Source: CAZCJA01 sp964499015 (GTDB lineage Bacteria > Elusimicrobiota > Elusimicrobia > F11). Taken from it: 17,008 nucleotides of DNA. Shown here piece by piece: positions 1 through 6,813 of the stretch. The notes below the pieces were generated by a model, which saw only the letters and a list, made by a program, of their open reading frames with translations, was not told where the DNA came from and searched no databases. The stretch covers positions 1 to 17,008 of the forward strand of contig CAZCJA010000051.1 in the NCBI GenBank assembly GCA_964499015.1. Reading direction: 5' to 3'. How positions within the stretch are numbered: position 1 is the stretch's first letter; every line of letters starts with the position of its first letter. A program made the translations under genes and the position numbers.

Positions 1-646
1 GCTGTTCCATGGAAAAGCCGCGGATCACGGCGCCGGTGTATTCGATCACGTAGCCGGTGCCGCCGTCGGTGCCGATTTTATCGATCACGTGCAGGATCAC
101 GTCTTTGGCTGTGATGCCATGGGGAAGTTGCCCGTTGATGCGGATTTCCATGGTCTTGGGTTTGAATTGTTGAAGGCACTGTGTGGCCAGCACGTGTTCG
201 ACTTCGGATGTGCCGATGCCGAACGCCAGCGCGCCGAAGGCGCCGTGCGTGGAGGTGTGGCTGTCGCCGCACACAATCGTTTTGCCCGGTTGGGTGAGGC
301 CCAATCCCGGCCCGATGATGTGAACGATTCCGAGATTGGGGTTCTTTAAATTGAAACACTCGACGCCGAACTCTTTGCAGTTGGCTTCAAGGGTGTCCAC
401 CGCTTTTTTCGACAGCGGGTCCTTAAACGGCAGGCTCCGGTCGGTTGTGGGGATGTTGTGATCCATGGTGGCCAGGGTTAAATCCGGCCGGCGGACCTTT
501 CGTTTATGCATGCGCAGGCCGTCGAACGCCTGCGCGCTCGTCACCTCGTGAATGAGGTGAAGATCAATGTAGAGGATTGACGCCTTGCCGGATTCTTCCG
601 AAACGACATGGCTCTCCCATATTTTTTCGACGATAGTTTTGGGCAT
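1..646 (-). CDS. leuC: 3-isopropylmalate dehydratase large subunit (LeuC), N-terminal part
   Basis: LeuC with LeuD forms the cytosolic [4Fe-4S] isomerase that converts 2-isopropylmalate to 3-isopropylmalate in leucine synthesis. The first 215 codons are present. The C-terminal half, which carries the three iron-sulfur cysteines in this family, lies beyond the left edge. Visible family signatures are an N-terminus MPKTIVEKIWESHVV, YIDLHLIHEVTSAQAFDGL, ATMDHN, and GDSHTSTHGAFG starting near residue 127, followed by FGIGTSEVEHVLATQ. The ATG at 646-644 is chosen because it matches the usual LeuC start. The ATG at 663-661 is out of frame. No clear Shine-Dalgarno sequence precedes it. The gene starts 24 bases after the stop of the small basic-protein gene, so both probably share a transcript, with a functional link unlikely. 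The assignment is secure. I cannot fully exclude a homoaconitase-type paralogue without the C-terminal half. Confidence 0.95.
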   Translation of the reverse strand, partial: MPKTIVEKIWESHVVSEESGKASILYIDLHLIHEVTSAQAFDGLRMHKRKVRRPDLTLATMDHNIPTTDRSLPFKDPLSKKAVDTLEANCKEFGVECFNLKNPNLGIVHIIGPGLGLTQPGKTIVCGDSHTSTHGAFGALAFGIGTSEVEHVLATQCLQQFKPKTMEIRINGQLPHGITAKDVILHVIDKIGTDGGTGYVIEYTGAVIRGFSMEQ

Positions 647-670
647 AAACTGAGGACGCGCATTGTATCA

Positions 671-1006
671 CTATTTTTTGCGGTTTTTCCGCAGGGCGGT
701 CAGCGCCTTTTTGGCTTTGGCCAGCCGTTTCATGGCGGCGGCCTGCGCTTTTTTGGCCTGCGCGGCGCCTTCTTTCTTTCCGGCTTTGGCCACGCGTCCG
801 AGGCGGCTTTTAATCCGGCCCGCGGTTTTGCTTTTTTGGGCTGCGGCCACCGATTTTTTTAATTCGGCTGCCACAGATTTAACGCCGGAAACGAGTTCGC
901 GTTCCAAACTCTGGAACTCCTTGCTTTTCCGGGCTTCGCCGACGGCCTTTTTAAGCTCATTACCAAGCGCTTTCAGTTCATTTAAGAAACTACTGTTATT
1001 CGTCAT
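671..1006 (-). CDS. small basic Lys/Ala-rich protein, possibly nucleic-acid binding
   Basis: This 111-residue protein is not a family I can name. Residues 1-55 form a predicted amphipathic helix with mixed charges (NELKALGNELKKAV, EFQSLERELVSGVKSVAAELKK). Residues 56-111 are almost only Lys, Arg and Ala, ending in RKNRKK, much like histone H1-like or Alba-free bacterial nucleoid tails. There is no signal peptide, Cys or Trp. The start is supported by a strong AGGAG Shine-Dalgarno sequence six bases upstream (plus-strand reading TCTCCTTTT at 1011-1019), which is the clearest in the window. The opposite strand is also open here as an upstream extension of the helicase frame. The ribosome binding site and the protein-like composition favour this strand. 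It lies just upstream of leuC and divergent from the helicase gene. A DNA- or RNA-compacting role is inference from composition only. Confidence 0.75.
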   Translation of the reverse strand: MTNNSSFLNELKALGNELKKAVGEARKSKEFQSLERELVSGVKSVAAELKKSVAAAQKSKTAGRIKSRLGRVAKAGKKEGAAQAKKAQAAAMKRLAKAKKALTALRKNRKK

Positions 1007-1019
1007 ACACTCTCCTTTT
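1007..1019 (-). promoter_or_regulatory. Shine-Dalgarno site of the basic-protein gene
   Basis: On the minus strand the sequence reads AAAAGGAGAGTGT directly before the ATG at 1006-1004. The AGGAG core sits at a standard distance from the start. It decides the start and supports translation of this strand over the overlapping opposite-strand frame. Confidence 0.75.
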
Positions 1020-1049
1020 GGTGGTTCATTTTATAACCTTACGCCGCTC
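1020..1049. promoter_or_regulatory. possible divergent promoter with shared TATA core
   Basis: Only 43 bases separate the two divergent genes. The core TTTTATAACC at 1029-1038 reads TATAAC on the plus strand (1032-1037) and TATAAA on the minus strand (1035-1030). Both are acceptable -10 hexamers. No convincing -35 element is visible for either direction. If it is used, the minus transcript would have a short leader holding the AGGAG site, and the plus transcript would begin a few bases before the helicase ATG, which itself lacks a Shine-Dalgarno sequence. This is inference from motif matching in a short AT-rich patch. Confidence 0.3.
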
Positions 1050-2960
1050 ATGAACGACGCTCATTTCGAAAAGCTGCTCAAACTCCTGGAAATCGAACGC
1101 GACGCTGAAAAAGAAGAAAATAAGCGCTCCTTGGAGCGCTACCCTCTTCACGTCCGCGAGACACTGGGCAAAACCGTTACCCGGCTAAACATCGACGGAG
1201 ACGACGTCGGCGTCGGGGGCATGTCGCTGTTGCGACTCTCGCGCGCCCAGTCTACCGTTAAGGACGGCCTCTCGCCCTTCCATTCGATGAACCAGGGCGA
1301 CAACGTTTTGCTTACCTATCCGCCCGCATCCAATCTGGAACCCGTAGAAGGTACGCTTTACGACGTGGGAGAGTTCACCGTTACTGTCGCTATTAATGGG
1401 CCCGTCCCTCAGCCGCTGCCCACGGGGCTCTGCCAATTGGACCTGTTGGGGTCGGACGCCACCTACAAGCGCATGCGCCAGGCGATCGGCACCGTACACC
1501 GTACAGAACGTCCGGAACTCGTTAAACTTCGCGAAATTTTTCTGGGTGAGGACGAGCCTGAAGTGGAAAAACGCGTAAAACTTGAGATCCAAAATAAGAA
1601 ACTCAATAAATTTCAGATTGATGCCGTGGAGAAATCCGTGGCCGCGCCGGAAGTGGCCATCATTCACGGCCCGCCGGGCACCGGCAAAACAACGGTGTTG
1701 GTGGAGGTGATTCTGCAGGCGGTCAAAAACGGCGCGCGCGTGCTGGCGTCAGCGCCGAGCAACATCGCCGTCGACAACATGGTGGAGAAGCTTCTTCCCT
1801 ACGATTTGCGCATTGTGCGCACGGGCCACCCGGCGCGCGTCATGGAGGCACTGCATCACGTGACGCTGGCCGCGCAGTTGGACGAACATCCGTCCCAGCG
1901 CGAGATCGGCATGCTGGACGACGAACGCCACCGCATGATGACGCAGCTGCGCCGCAAGCAGGAGCGCGGCACGGGCGTGTCCTATGAAGAACGCAAAGAA
2001 ATGCAGGACTACATCCAGAAGCTATGGAAGGAAGCGCGCGATATGGAATTCGGTATCCAGCGCGAAATTATCGACGGCGCGCACGTGGTGCTGGCGACAC
2101 ACGGCGGCATCAACAAACAGTTGGGCAAGAAGAAATTCGATTTGGTGGTGATGGATGAGGCGTCGCAGTCAACGGAGCCGCTCTCGTGGGTGCCGATCAC
2201 GCTCGGCAAGAAAGTGGTGTTCGCGGGGGACTCGTGCCAATTGCCGCCGACCATTTACTCTCGCGAGGCCGCGGACAAAGGGCTTGCCTCAACCCTCTTC
2301 GACCGGCTAAAGGAAAAACTTCCCGGGGAATTACAGACGATGCTGCGCGTCCAATACCGGATGCATCAAGACATTATGCGCTTCTCGTCCAAGAAGTTTT
2401 ACGAAGACAAATTGATCGCCGATGAGTCCGTGAAAGAGCACACGGTCGCGGAACTTGAAGGCGTGAAGCCCTCGGCGCTCACGGAGCGGCCGATACTTTA
2501 TATCGATACCGCGGGCACAGGCTTTAATGAAGAATGGAATGAGCTTTTGGACAGCCGTGAGAACGAAGGCGAGGCAAATCTTGCCTTTACGATCCTCGAG
2601 CATCTGCGTTACGCGGGCATTCAGCCCGACCAAATTGCAATTTTGGCGCCGTACGTCGCTCAGGTGAAGAAAATGCGCCTGTTGAACAAGGAGAAAGTTG
2701 AGATTGGTTCCATTGACAGCTTTCAGGGGCGGGAGAAGGAAGTGGTCATTTTATCCCTCGTGCGCAGCAACGACATCGGCGAAGTGGGCTTTTTAAGCGA
2801 CACGCGCCGCATGAACGTGGCCATGACGCGCGCGCGCCGGCTCTTGATCGTTATCGGCGACAGCGCGACCATCAGTCGACATCCGTTTTATAATGACTTT
2901 ATTGAGTATGTCGATTCGTTGGACGCGCACACCAGCGCCTGGGAATGGATCAAACAATGA
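1050..2960 (+). CDS. UPF1/IGHMBP2-like superfamily 1 helicase
   Basis: This is a 636-residue ATP-dependent SF1B helicase, expected to unwind DNA or RNA with 5'-3' polarity as in the IGHMBP2/SMUBP2 and UPF1 group. An N-terminal helical and beta-barrel region (about 1-185) precedes the motor. All motor motifs are present: Walker A GPPGTGKT at 207-214, motif II DEAS at 369-372, motif III GDSCQLPPT at 393-401, motif IV YRMH at 436-439, motif V FQGRE at 558-562 and motif VI RRMNVAMTRAR at 586-596. It is therefore probably active. The frame stays open upstream to 663, but the ATG at 1050 starts the family-like sequence MNDAHFEKLLKLLEIER and avoids overlap with the divergent basic-protein gene. There is no Shine-Dalgarno sequence. 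The stop overlaps the next start as ATGA. No C-terminal zinc finger or R3H domain is seen, as usual for bacterial members. The exact cellular substrate is unknown. Confidence 0.93.
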   Translation: MNDAHFEKLLKLLEIERDAEKEENKRSLERYPLHVRETLGKTVTRLNIDGDDVGVGGMSLLRLSRAQSTVKDGLSPFHSMNQGDNVLLTYPPASNLEPVEGTLYDVGEFTVTVAINGPVPQPLPTGLCQLDLLGSDATYKRMRQAIGTVHRTERPELVKLREIFLGEDEPEVEKRVKLEIQNKKLNKFQIDAVEKSVAAPEVAIIHGPPGTGKTTVLVEVILQAVKNGARVLASAPSNIAVDNMVEKLLPYDLRIVRTGHPARVMEALHHVTLAAQLDEHPSQREIGMLDDERHRMMTQLRRKQERGTGVSYEERKEMQDYIQKLWKEARDMEFGIQREIIDGAHVVLATHGGINKQLGKKKFDLVVMDEASQSTEPLSWVPITLGKKVVFAGDSCQLPPTIYSREAADKGLASTLFDRLKEKLPGELQTMLRVQYRMHQDIMRFSSKKFYEDKLIADESVKEHTVAELEGVKPSALTERPILYIDTAGTGFNEEWNELLDSRENEGEANLAFTILEHLRYAGIQPDQIAILAPYVAQVKKMRLLNKEKVEIGSIDSFQGREKEVVILSLVRSNDIGEVGFLSDTRRMNVAMTRARRLLIVIGDSATISRHPFYNDFIEYVDSLDAHTSAWEWIKQ

Positions 2961-4129
2961 AAAAGACGCTGCTCATTCTTTTACTTTCATCAGGCGTTAG
3001 CGCGGCTGATATTGAACTGATCGCGGTGGGGGGCAGCCACGCATCGCTTACGCGCGACGGACAGTTGATCGCCTTTGAAATCAAAAACGATCTCCACGTC
3101 TACGATCGTCAAACCAAAAAACTTGAACGCATTACCGCGCGCGAGCCGGCTCGCCGTACAGCGGGCTTGGGCTCCGGTGGGCCGGACATCAGCGCCAACG
3201 GCAACTTGCTTGCCTACCACAGCTATACCTCCGGCACCGAAAGCGGCAGCCAGCCGCGCCGCGCGGACATTCGCGTTTTTAACCGCCGCCGGCAGACCAC
3301 GGAACTGCTTACGCCCGCGTACGGCAGCAAGCCCCAGGACGGCGAGGCGCTTTTCCCGCAGTTGGGATTGAACGGCCAGTACGTTTTGTTCACTTCGAAC
3401 GCCTCGAACTTGCTGCCGTCAAGCCGCGATGGCTTGCGGGCTGCTTATTTGTTTGATCGCTACAAGAACAGCCTCGAACTTGTCAGTAAAAACGCCGCCG
3501 GCGCTCCGGCCGATCGCGGCGTGGGCGACCCGAAAATCAGCCAGAACGGCCGCTACGTGTTTTTTAAGAGCGCCGCGACCAATTTGGCGGGGAAACTTCC
3601 GCCCGCTCATTTGAGTTCTCATTTGTACCGGGTCGATCGCTGGCGGAACGAGGTGGCGCGAATCGACGACGAGGATTTTGGTTTCGACGAAACACGCTGG
3701 AGCACGGGACGCTATGCGATCAACGACGACGGCGGGATCGTCGTTTTTGAAGGGCGCGACCGGAAAGCCGCCGATTATGACAAACAGTTGGAATCGACCA
3801 CGTTGTTTTTATTCGATGAATCGACGGTGTCCATTCACCCGTTGTTGAGCGATGAATATGCGAATAAAGCGCACAGCCCGAGCTTGAGCGCCGACGGCCG
3901 CTATGTCGCGTTCGCGGCACGGCCCAACGGCGTGCTGGTTTTTGATCGCGAGGCGAATAACGTCCAGCGCCTAAGTGATGCGGTTGCGGCCGGCGTCGTC
4001 ATCTCCGCCGACGGACGAACGGTCGCGTTTGAATCCAAAGATTTGAAACAACCGGCCGGCGCTGCGATTTTGCAGCCCGCAATGAAGAAGGGCACGTCCG
4101 CCCTCTACATAACAAAGAACCCTTTATAA
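2957..4129 (+). CDS. exported TolB-like beta-propeller protein
   Basis: This is a 390-residue protein with a Sec signal peptide: MKK, a leucine-rich core, and a probable cleavage at VSA|AD after residue 16. The rest holds about seven copies of a strand motif of the type S-x-D/N-G-x-x-V/I-A/V-F, for example LTRDGQLIAFE (31-41), ISANGNLLAYHS, ISQNGRYVFFKS, INDDGGIVVFEG, LSADGRYVAFAA and ISADGRTVAFES. This is the PD40/WD40-like TolB propeller pattern. No enzyme motif is visible, so a periplasmic binding or scaffold role is likely. It lacks the N-terminal TolB domain, so it is not called TolB. The ATG at 2957 overlaps the helicase TGA (ATGA). An ATG four codons upstream would put MDQT before the signal peptide and is less likely. 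The gene ends two bases before the ABC ATPase gene. Confidence 0.85.
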   Translation: MKKTLLILLLSSGVSAADIELIAVGGSHASLTRDGQLIAFEIKNDLHVYDRQTKKLERITAREPARRTAGLGSGGPDISANGNLLAYHSYTSGTESGSQPRRADIRVFNRRRQTTELLTPAYGSKPQDGEALFPQLGLNGQYVLFTSNASNLLPSSRDGLRAAYLFDRYKNSLELVSKNAAGAPADRGVGDPKISQNGRYVFFKSAATNLAGKLPPAHLSSHLYRVDRWRNEVARIDDEDFGFDETRWSTGRYAINDDGGIVVFEGRDRKAADYDKQLESTTLFLFDESTVSIHPLLSDEYANKAHSPSLSADGRYVAFAARPNGVLVFDREANNVQRLSDAVAAGVVISADGRTVAFESKDLKQPAGAAILQPAMKKGTSALYITKNPL

Positions 4130-4131
4130 CC

Positions 4132-5061
4132 ATGGCCATCATAACCGCGAAAGACCTTGAGAAAACTTACGCCGTTTCCGAACACGGAGAGGGCTCGGGA
4201 GGCTCTTTGCTCGGGCTTTTCAAACGCCGCACGCGTCACGTGGAAGCGGTTAAGAAAGTATCGTTTTCGATTGAGCCGGGAGAGTTGGTGGCGTTCTTGG
4301 GTCCAAACGGCGCGGGCAAAACGACGACGTTGAAAATGCTCTCCGGACTGTTGTATCCGACCGGCGGCGAAATCCGCGTGTTCGGCCACACTCCGTTTGA
4401 GAAAAACGAAGAATTCCTGCGCCGTTTTGCCTTTGTGATGGGCCAGCGCCACCAATTGTGGTGGGAGTTGCCGGCGCTCGACACGTTCCGCCTGAACGCA
4501 GCGATTTTCGATCTCACGCCGGAGAAATACAAGGCCCGCCTGGACGAACTCAATGCGCTGTTGGATTTGGATCCGCTCTGGCATACGCCTGTAAAAAAAC
4601 TCTCGCTCGGTCAGCGCATGAAAATGGAATTGGCCTGTTCGTTGATCCACGATCCGGAACTTCTTTTGCTGGACGAGCCGACCATCGGTTTGGATGTGGT
4701 GATGCAGAAGACACTCCGGGATTTTATCGCCCGCATCAATAAAGAGAAGAAAACAACGGTGCTGCTCACCAGTCACAACATGTCGGACATCGAATCGCTC
4801 TGCAAGCGCGTGATCGTAATTTATAACGGCATGATTCTTTACGACGGCGATTTGAACAAACTTGTTAAGGAGTTTTCGCCGGCCAAGACGATCCGCGCCG
4901 TGTTGAAAAGCGGGGAACAGCAAGAGTGGGTGGCACCGCACGACCAGGTGGCCAAGCGCGTGAAGGAAATCCTCGAACAATCCGACGTGCACGATTTGAC
5001 CGTGGAGGACGCGCCGCTGGAAGACGTGATCCGCCGCATTTTTTCGGGCGGTAAAATTTGA
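4132..5061 (+). CDS. ABC-2 type exporter, ATP-binding subunit (COG4586-like)
   Basis: This 309-residue cytoplasmic ATPase would drive the two permeases encoded next. Walker A GPNGAGKT is at 57-64, the Q-loop glutamine at 105 in the segment FVMGQRHQLWWELPALDTF, signature LSLGQ at 157-161, Walker B LLLLDEP at 177-183, D-loop GLD next to it, and the switch histidine at 215 (LLTSHN). The GQRxQLWW stretch is typical of the COG4586 subgroup of uncharacterised ABC-2 systems. A loop at 15-35 (HGEGSGGSLLGLFKRRTRH), also typical of this subgroup, separates the first strand from Walker A. A C-terminal domain of about 65 residues follows the ATPase core. The start ATG lies two bases after the previous stop. 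The substrate cannot be told from sequence. Drug, lipid or polysaccharide export are all possible. Confidence 0.93.
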   Translation: MAIITAKDLEKTYAVSEHGEGSGGSLLGLFKRRTRHVEAVKKVSFSIEPGELVAFLGPNGAGKTTTLKMLSGLLYPTGGEIRVFGHTPFEKNEEFLRRFAFVMGQRHQLWWELPALDTFRLNAAIFDLTPEKYKARLDELNALLDLDPLWHTPVKKLSLGQRMKMELACSLIHDPELLLLDEPTIGLDVVMQKTLRDFIARINKEKKTTVLLTSHNMSDIESLCKRVIVIYNGMILYDGDLNKLVKEFSPAKTIRAVLKSGEQQEWVAPHDQVAKRVKEILEQSDVHDLTVEDAPLEDVIRRIFSGGKI

Positions 5062-5852
5062 AAAAATATCTCGTACTCGCCGGGCTCGCGTTTCAGAAGC
5101 AGCTCGAAGTACGCAGCGACTTTATTTTTGAGCGCATTCGTTCGCTTAGCGTGATGGTCTCGTTGTACTTCCTCTGGTCCGCGCTTCTCTCGCACCAAGA
5201 CGGCCTCCTCGGCTATAACCGCGAGCATTTACTGACCTACGTGCTGATGGCGACATTGCTGCGCGCGATTGTCCTTTCATGCGCAAGCGATTACCTGCCG
5301 TCGGAAATCGCCAAGGGAAAGCTGTCCGACGTTCTTTTGCGGCCCATCTCGCATATGGGCTGGTGGGCGGCCCAGGACGCGTCCATGAAGCTTTTAAATC
5401 TCATCTCGGCGAGTTTGGAGTTGGCTATTTTCATGAAGCTGGTTTCCGCGCCGTTTTTTCTGCCATCGGAGTTTTTAACGTGGCTCGGGTTTGCCGTAAG
5501 TCTGGTGGGCGGCATGATCATTTATTTTCAAATGAGCTATCTGCTCGGAGTGCTCGGTTTTTGGACCGCGCAATCGTGGGGCCCGCGGTTTTGTTTTGAA
5601 GTTGTGCTCGAATTCTGCGGCGGCGCATATTTTCCGATCGATTTGCTGCCGGATACGCTGCAGAAGATCGTTTCGCTCCTGCCGTTTCCGTACCTCGTGT
5701 TCTATCCGCTGAAGATTTATTTGGAGCGCGGGTCGTTTAATGTCATTGGACATTGTTTGCTGATGCAAATCATTTGGATCGGCATTTTGAGCCTGATGAT
5801 TCACACGTTCTGGAAAGCCGGTCTGCGCAAATACGCGGCGGAGGGACGCTGA
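5058..5852 (+). CDS. ABC-2 permease subunit 1 (ABC2_membrane_6 / COG4587-like)
   Basis: This 264-residue inner-membrane protein has about six hydrophobic segments, near residues 28-45, 58-78, 108-130, 138-165, 170-195 and 228-252. Between the second and third lies IAKGKLSDVLLRPIS, the conserved cytoplasmic segment of ABC-2 permeases of this family, thought to contact the ATPase. The C-terminus FWKAGLRKYAAEGR is also a family hallmark. Translation starts with TTG at 5058. That codon overlaps the TGA of the ATPase gene as TTGA, and the protein then begins MKKYLVLAGLAFQKQLEVRSDF, which matches family N-termini. No later in-frame start would keep this region. The start is probably reached by coupling, since no good Shine-Dalgarno sequence is seen. 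It pairs with the second permease as a heterodimeric channel. Confidence 0.9.
   Translation: MKKYLVLAGLAFQKQLEVRSDFIFERIRSLSVMVSLYFLWSALLSHQDGLLGYNREHLLTYVLMATLLRAIVLSCASDYLPSEIAKGKLSDVLLRPISHMGWWAAQDASMKLLNLISASLELAIFMKLVSAPFFLPSEFLTWLGFAVSLVGGMIIYFQMSYLLGVLGFWTAQSWGPRFCFEVVLEFCGGAYFPIDLLPDTLQKIVSLLPFPYLVFYPLKIYLERGSFNVIGHCLLMQIIWIGILSLMIHTFWKAGLRKYAAEGR
5840..5845 (+). promoter_or_regulatory. Shine-Dalgarno site of permease 2
   Basis: GGAGGG lies inside the end of the permease 1 gene, six bases before the ATG at 5852. It fixes that ATG as the start, although the frame is open from 5753. It also suggests that permease 2 can be translated independently as well as by coupling. Confidence 0.75.
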
Positions 5853-6637
5853 TGCGCCGCTACGTCCGCATTTGGAAGGAATTGGTCACCAATAGCTTCC
5901 GCAGCCAGATGTCGACCTCATTCGGCTCAGCCGGTTACTTGATCGGCAAATTCGTGCGCATCGGCTTCTTTCTGATTTACTTGATCGCGATTTTTAAAAA
6001 CGTGCCCAGTTTGAAAGGCTACGGGATCGCCGAAGTCGTTATTTTCTTTATGACGTTTAATTTGGTGGACGTGACGGGGCAATTCCTGTTCCGCGGCCTG
6101 TACGGCGTGAAGTATCTGATTGAAGAAGGGGACTTGGACAAAATTCTCACTCAGCCCGCACACCCTCTTTTTCGCATTTCCAGCATGAACGTCGACCTTC
6201 TGGATTTAATCACCTTGCCGATTATCGTCGCCATCACCGTTTGGGCTGGGAGCAAACTGAGCACGCCGGTAACCGCTCAGGGTATTTTCTTCTATGTGCT
6301 TCTTCTCGCCAACGCGATGGTGATCACGTACTCCTTTCATGTCTTTATCGGCGCTCTGTCGGTGCGCACCCAGGAACTGGAAGGGGCGATGTGGGTGTAC
6401 CGAGACGTTATGACGCTGGGTCGTTTCCCGGTGTCGATCTATTCGGACGCGGTGCGGTGGGCGTTCGTGACGGTGGTGCCGATCGCGGTTATGATCAGTT
6501 ATCCGGCGCAGGCGCTTTTGGGGCTTTTGAGTTGGAAGGGCGTTCTATACAGCTTTGTTTTAGCGGCCGTTTTCAATTTCACGGCCCAACAGTTCTGGAA
6601 GGCCTCATTGCGCGAGTACACATCTATTTCCAGCTGA
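5852..6637 (+). CDS. ABC-2 permease subunit 2 (ABC2_membrane_6 / COG3694-like)
   Basis: This 261-residue integral membrane protein is the second, non-identical permease of the exporter. Hydrophobic segments lie near residues 28-48, 55-75, 110-132, 143-170, 200-225 and 228-248. The cytoplasmic segment IEEGDLDKILTQPAHPLF matches the G-x-L-D-x-x-L-x-x-P coupling region of the family. The motif GRFPVSIYSDAVRW followed by VVPIAVMISYPAQALLG is typical of the COG3694 branch. The C-terminus FWKASLREYTS parallels that of permease 1, which shows that the two are distant paralogues. The start is the ATG at 5852, whose A is also the last base of the preceding TGA. This is the last gene before an AT-rich gap of 89 bases. 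Confidence 0.9.
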   Translation: MRRYVRIWKELVTNSFRSQMSTSFGSAGYLIGKFVRIGFFLIYLIAIFKNVPSLKGYGIAEVVIFFMTFNLVDVTGQFLFRGLYGVKYLIEEGDLDKILTQPAHPLFRISSMNVDLLDLITLPIIVAITVWAGSKLSTPVTAQGIFFYVLLLANAMVITYSFHVFIGALSVRTQELEGAMWVYRDVMTLGRFPVSIYSDAVRWAFVTVVPIAVMISYPAQALLGLLSWKGVLYSFVLAAVFNFTAQQFWKASLREYTSISS

Positions 6638-6660
6638 AAAAACAGCTCGTTTTCTTCTTT
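6632..6660 (+). terminator. weak intrinsic terminator candidate
   Basis: AGCTG at 6632-6636, a loop of six A, then CAGCT at 6643-6647 can form a five-base-pair hairpin. A T-rich tract TTTTCTTCTTTC follows. The stem is short and overlaps the permease 2 stop codon, so termination would be partial at best. It marks the likely end of the five-gene unit. Confidence 0.3.
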
Positions 6661-6726
6661 CTTCCTTAATCCTTTCTTAATCACTTTTACATGTATTTTT
6701 AAGGTTGCTCCTTATATATATGCCGT
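6638..6726 (+). promoter_or_regulatory. AT-rich leader of the giant gene, possible promoter
   Basis: These 89 bases are much richer in A+T than their surroundings. They contain TTTACA at 6686-6691 and TATATATA from 6713 to 6720. The distance between them (21 bases) is too long for a standard sigma-70 promoter, so this is a weak call. No Shine-Dalgarno sequence precedes the ATG at 6727. If the TATATA serves as a -10 element, the transcript would be nearly leaderless. Confidence 0.3.
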
Positions 6727-6813
6727 ATGGTCCCCGCGGCAATAAAACGGTTTTCCTGCGGTCTTGTCCTCGTCTTTTTGACGAACACGATTTTGCAGCC
6801 GCTCGCCGAAGCA
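6727..6813 (+). other. signal peptide or signal anchor of the giant protein
   Basis: Residues 1-8 include Lys7 and Arg8. A hydrophobic core follows (roughly 9-26, CGLVLVFLTNTILQPL). LAEA|SVW at 26-32 makes a good type I cleavage site after Ala29. The Cys at 11 is too early and lacks a lipobox. The following domain is thus predicted outside the cytoplasm, whether or not cleavage occurs. Confidence 0.7.

Noticed and set aside
663..1049. Upstream extension of the helicase frame
   Set aside because: The translation is low-complexity Phe/Ala-rich and overlaps the basic-protein gene, which has a good ribosome site. Helicase-like sequence begins at 1050.
1185..1667. 160-codon minus-strand frame
   Set aside because: It is a shadow of the helicase gene with no motif and no ribosome site.
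4105..4992. 295-codon minus-strand frame
   Set aside because: It lies fully opposite the ABC ATPase gene, has His/Arg/Gln-rich shadow composition and no family motif.
6241..6669. 142-codon plus-strand frame overlapping the permease 2 gene end
   Set aside because: It is an out-of-frame shadow rich in Gly/Arg. The permease frame has clear family motifs.
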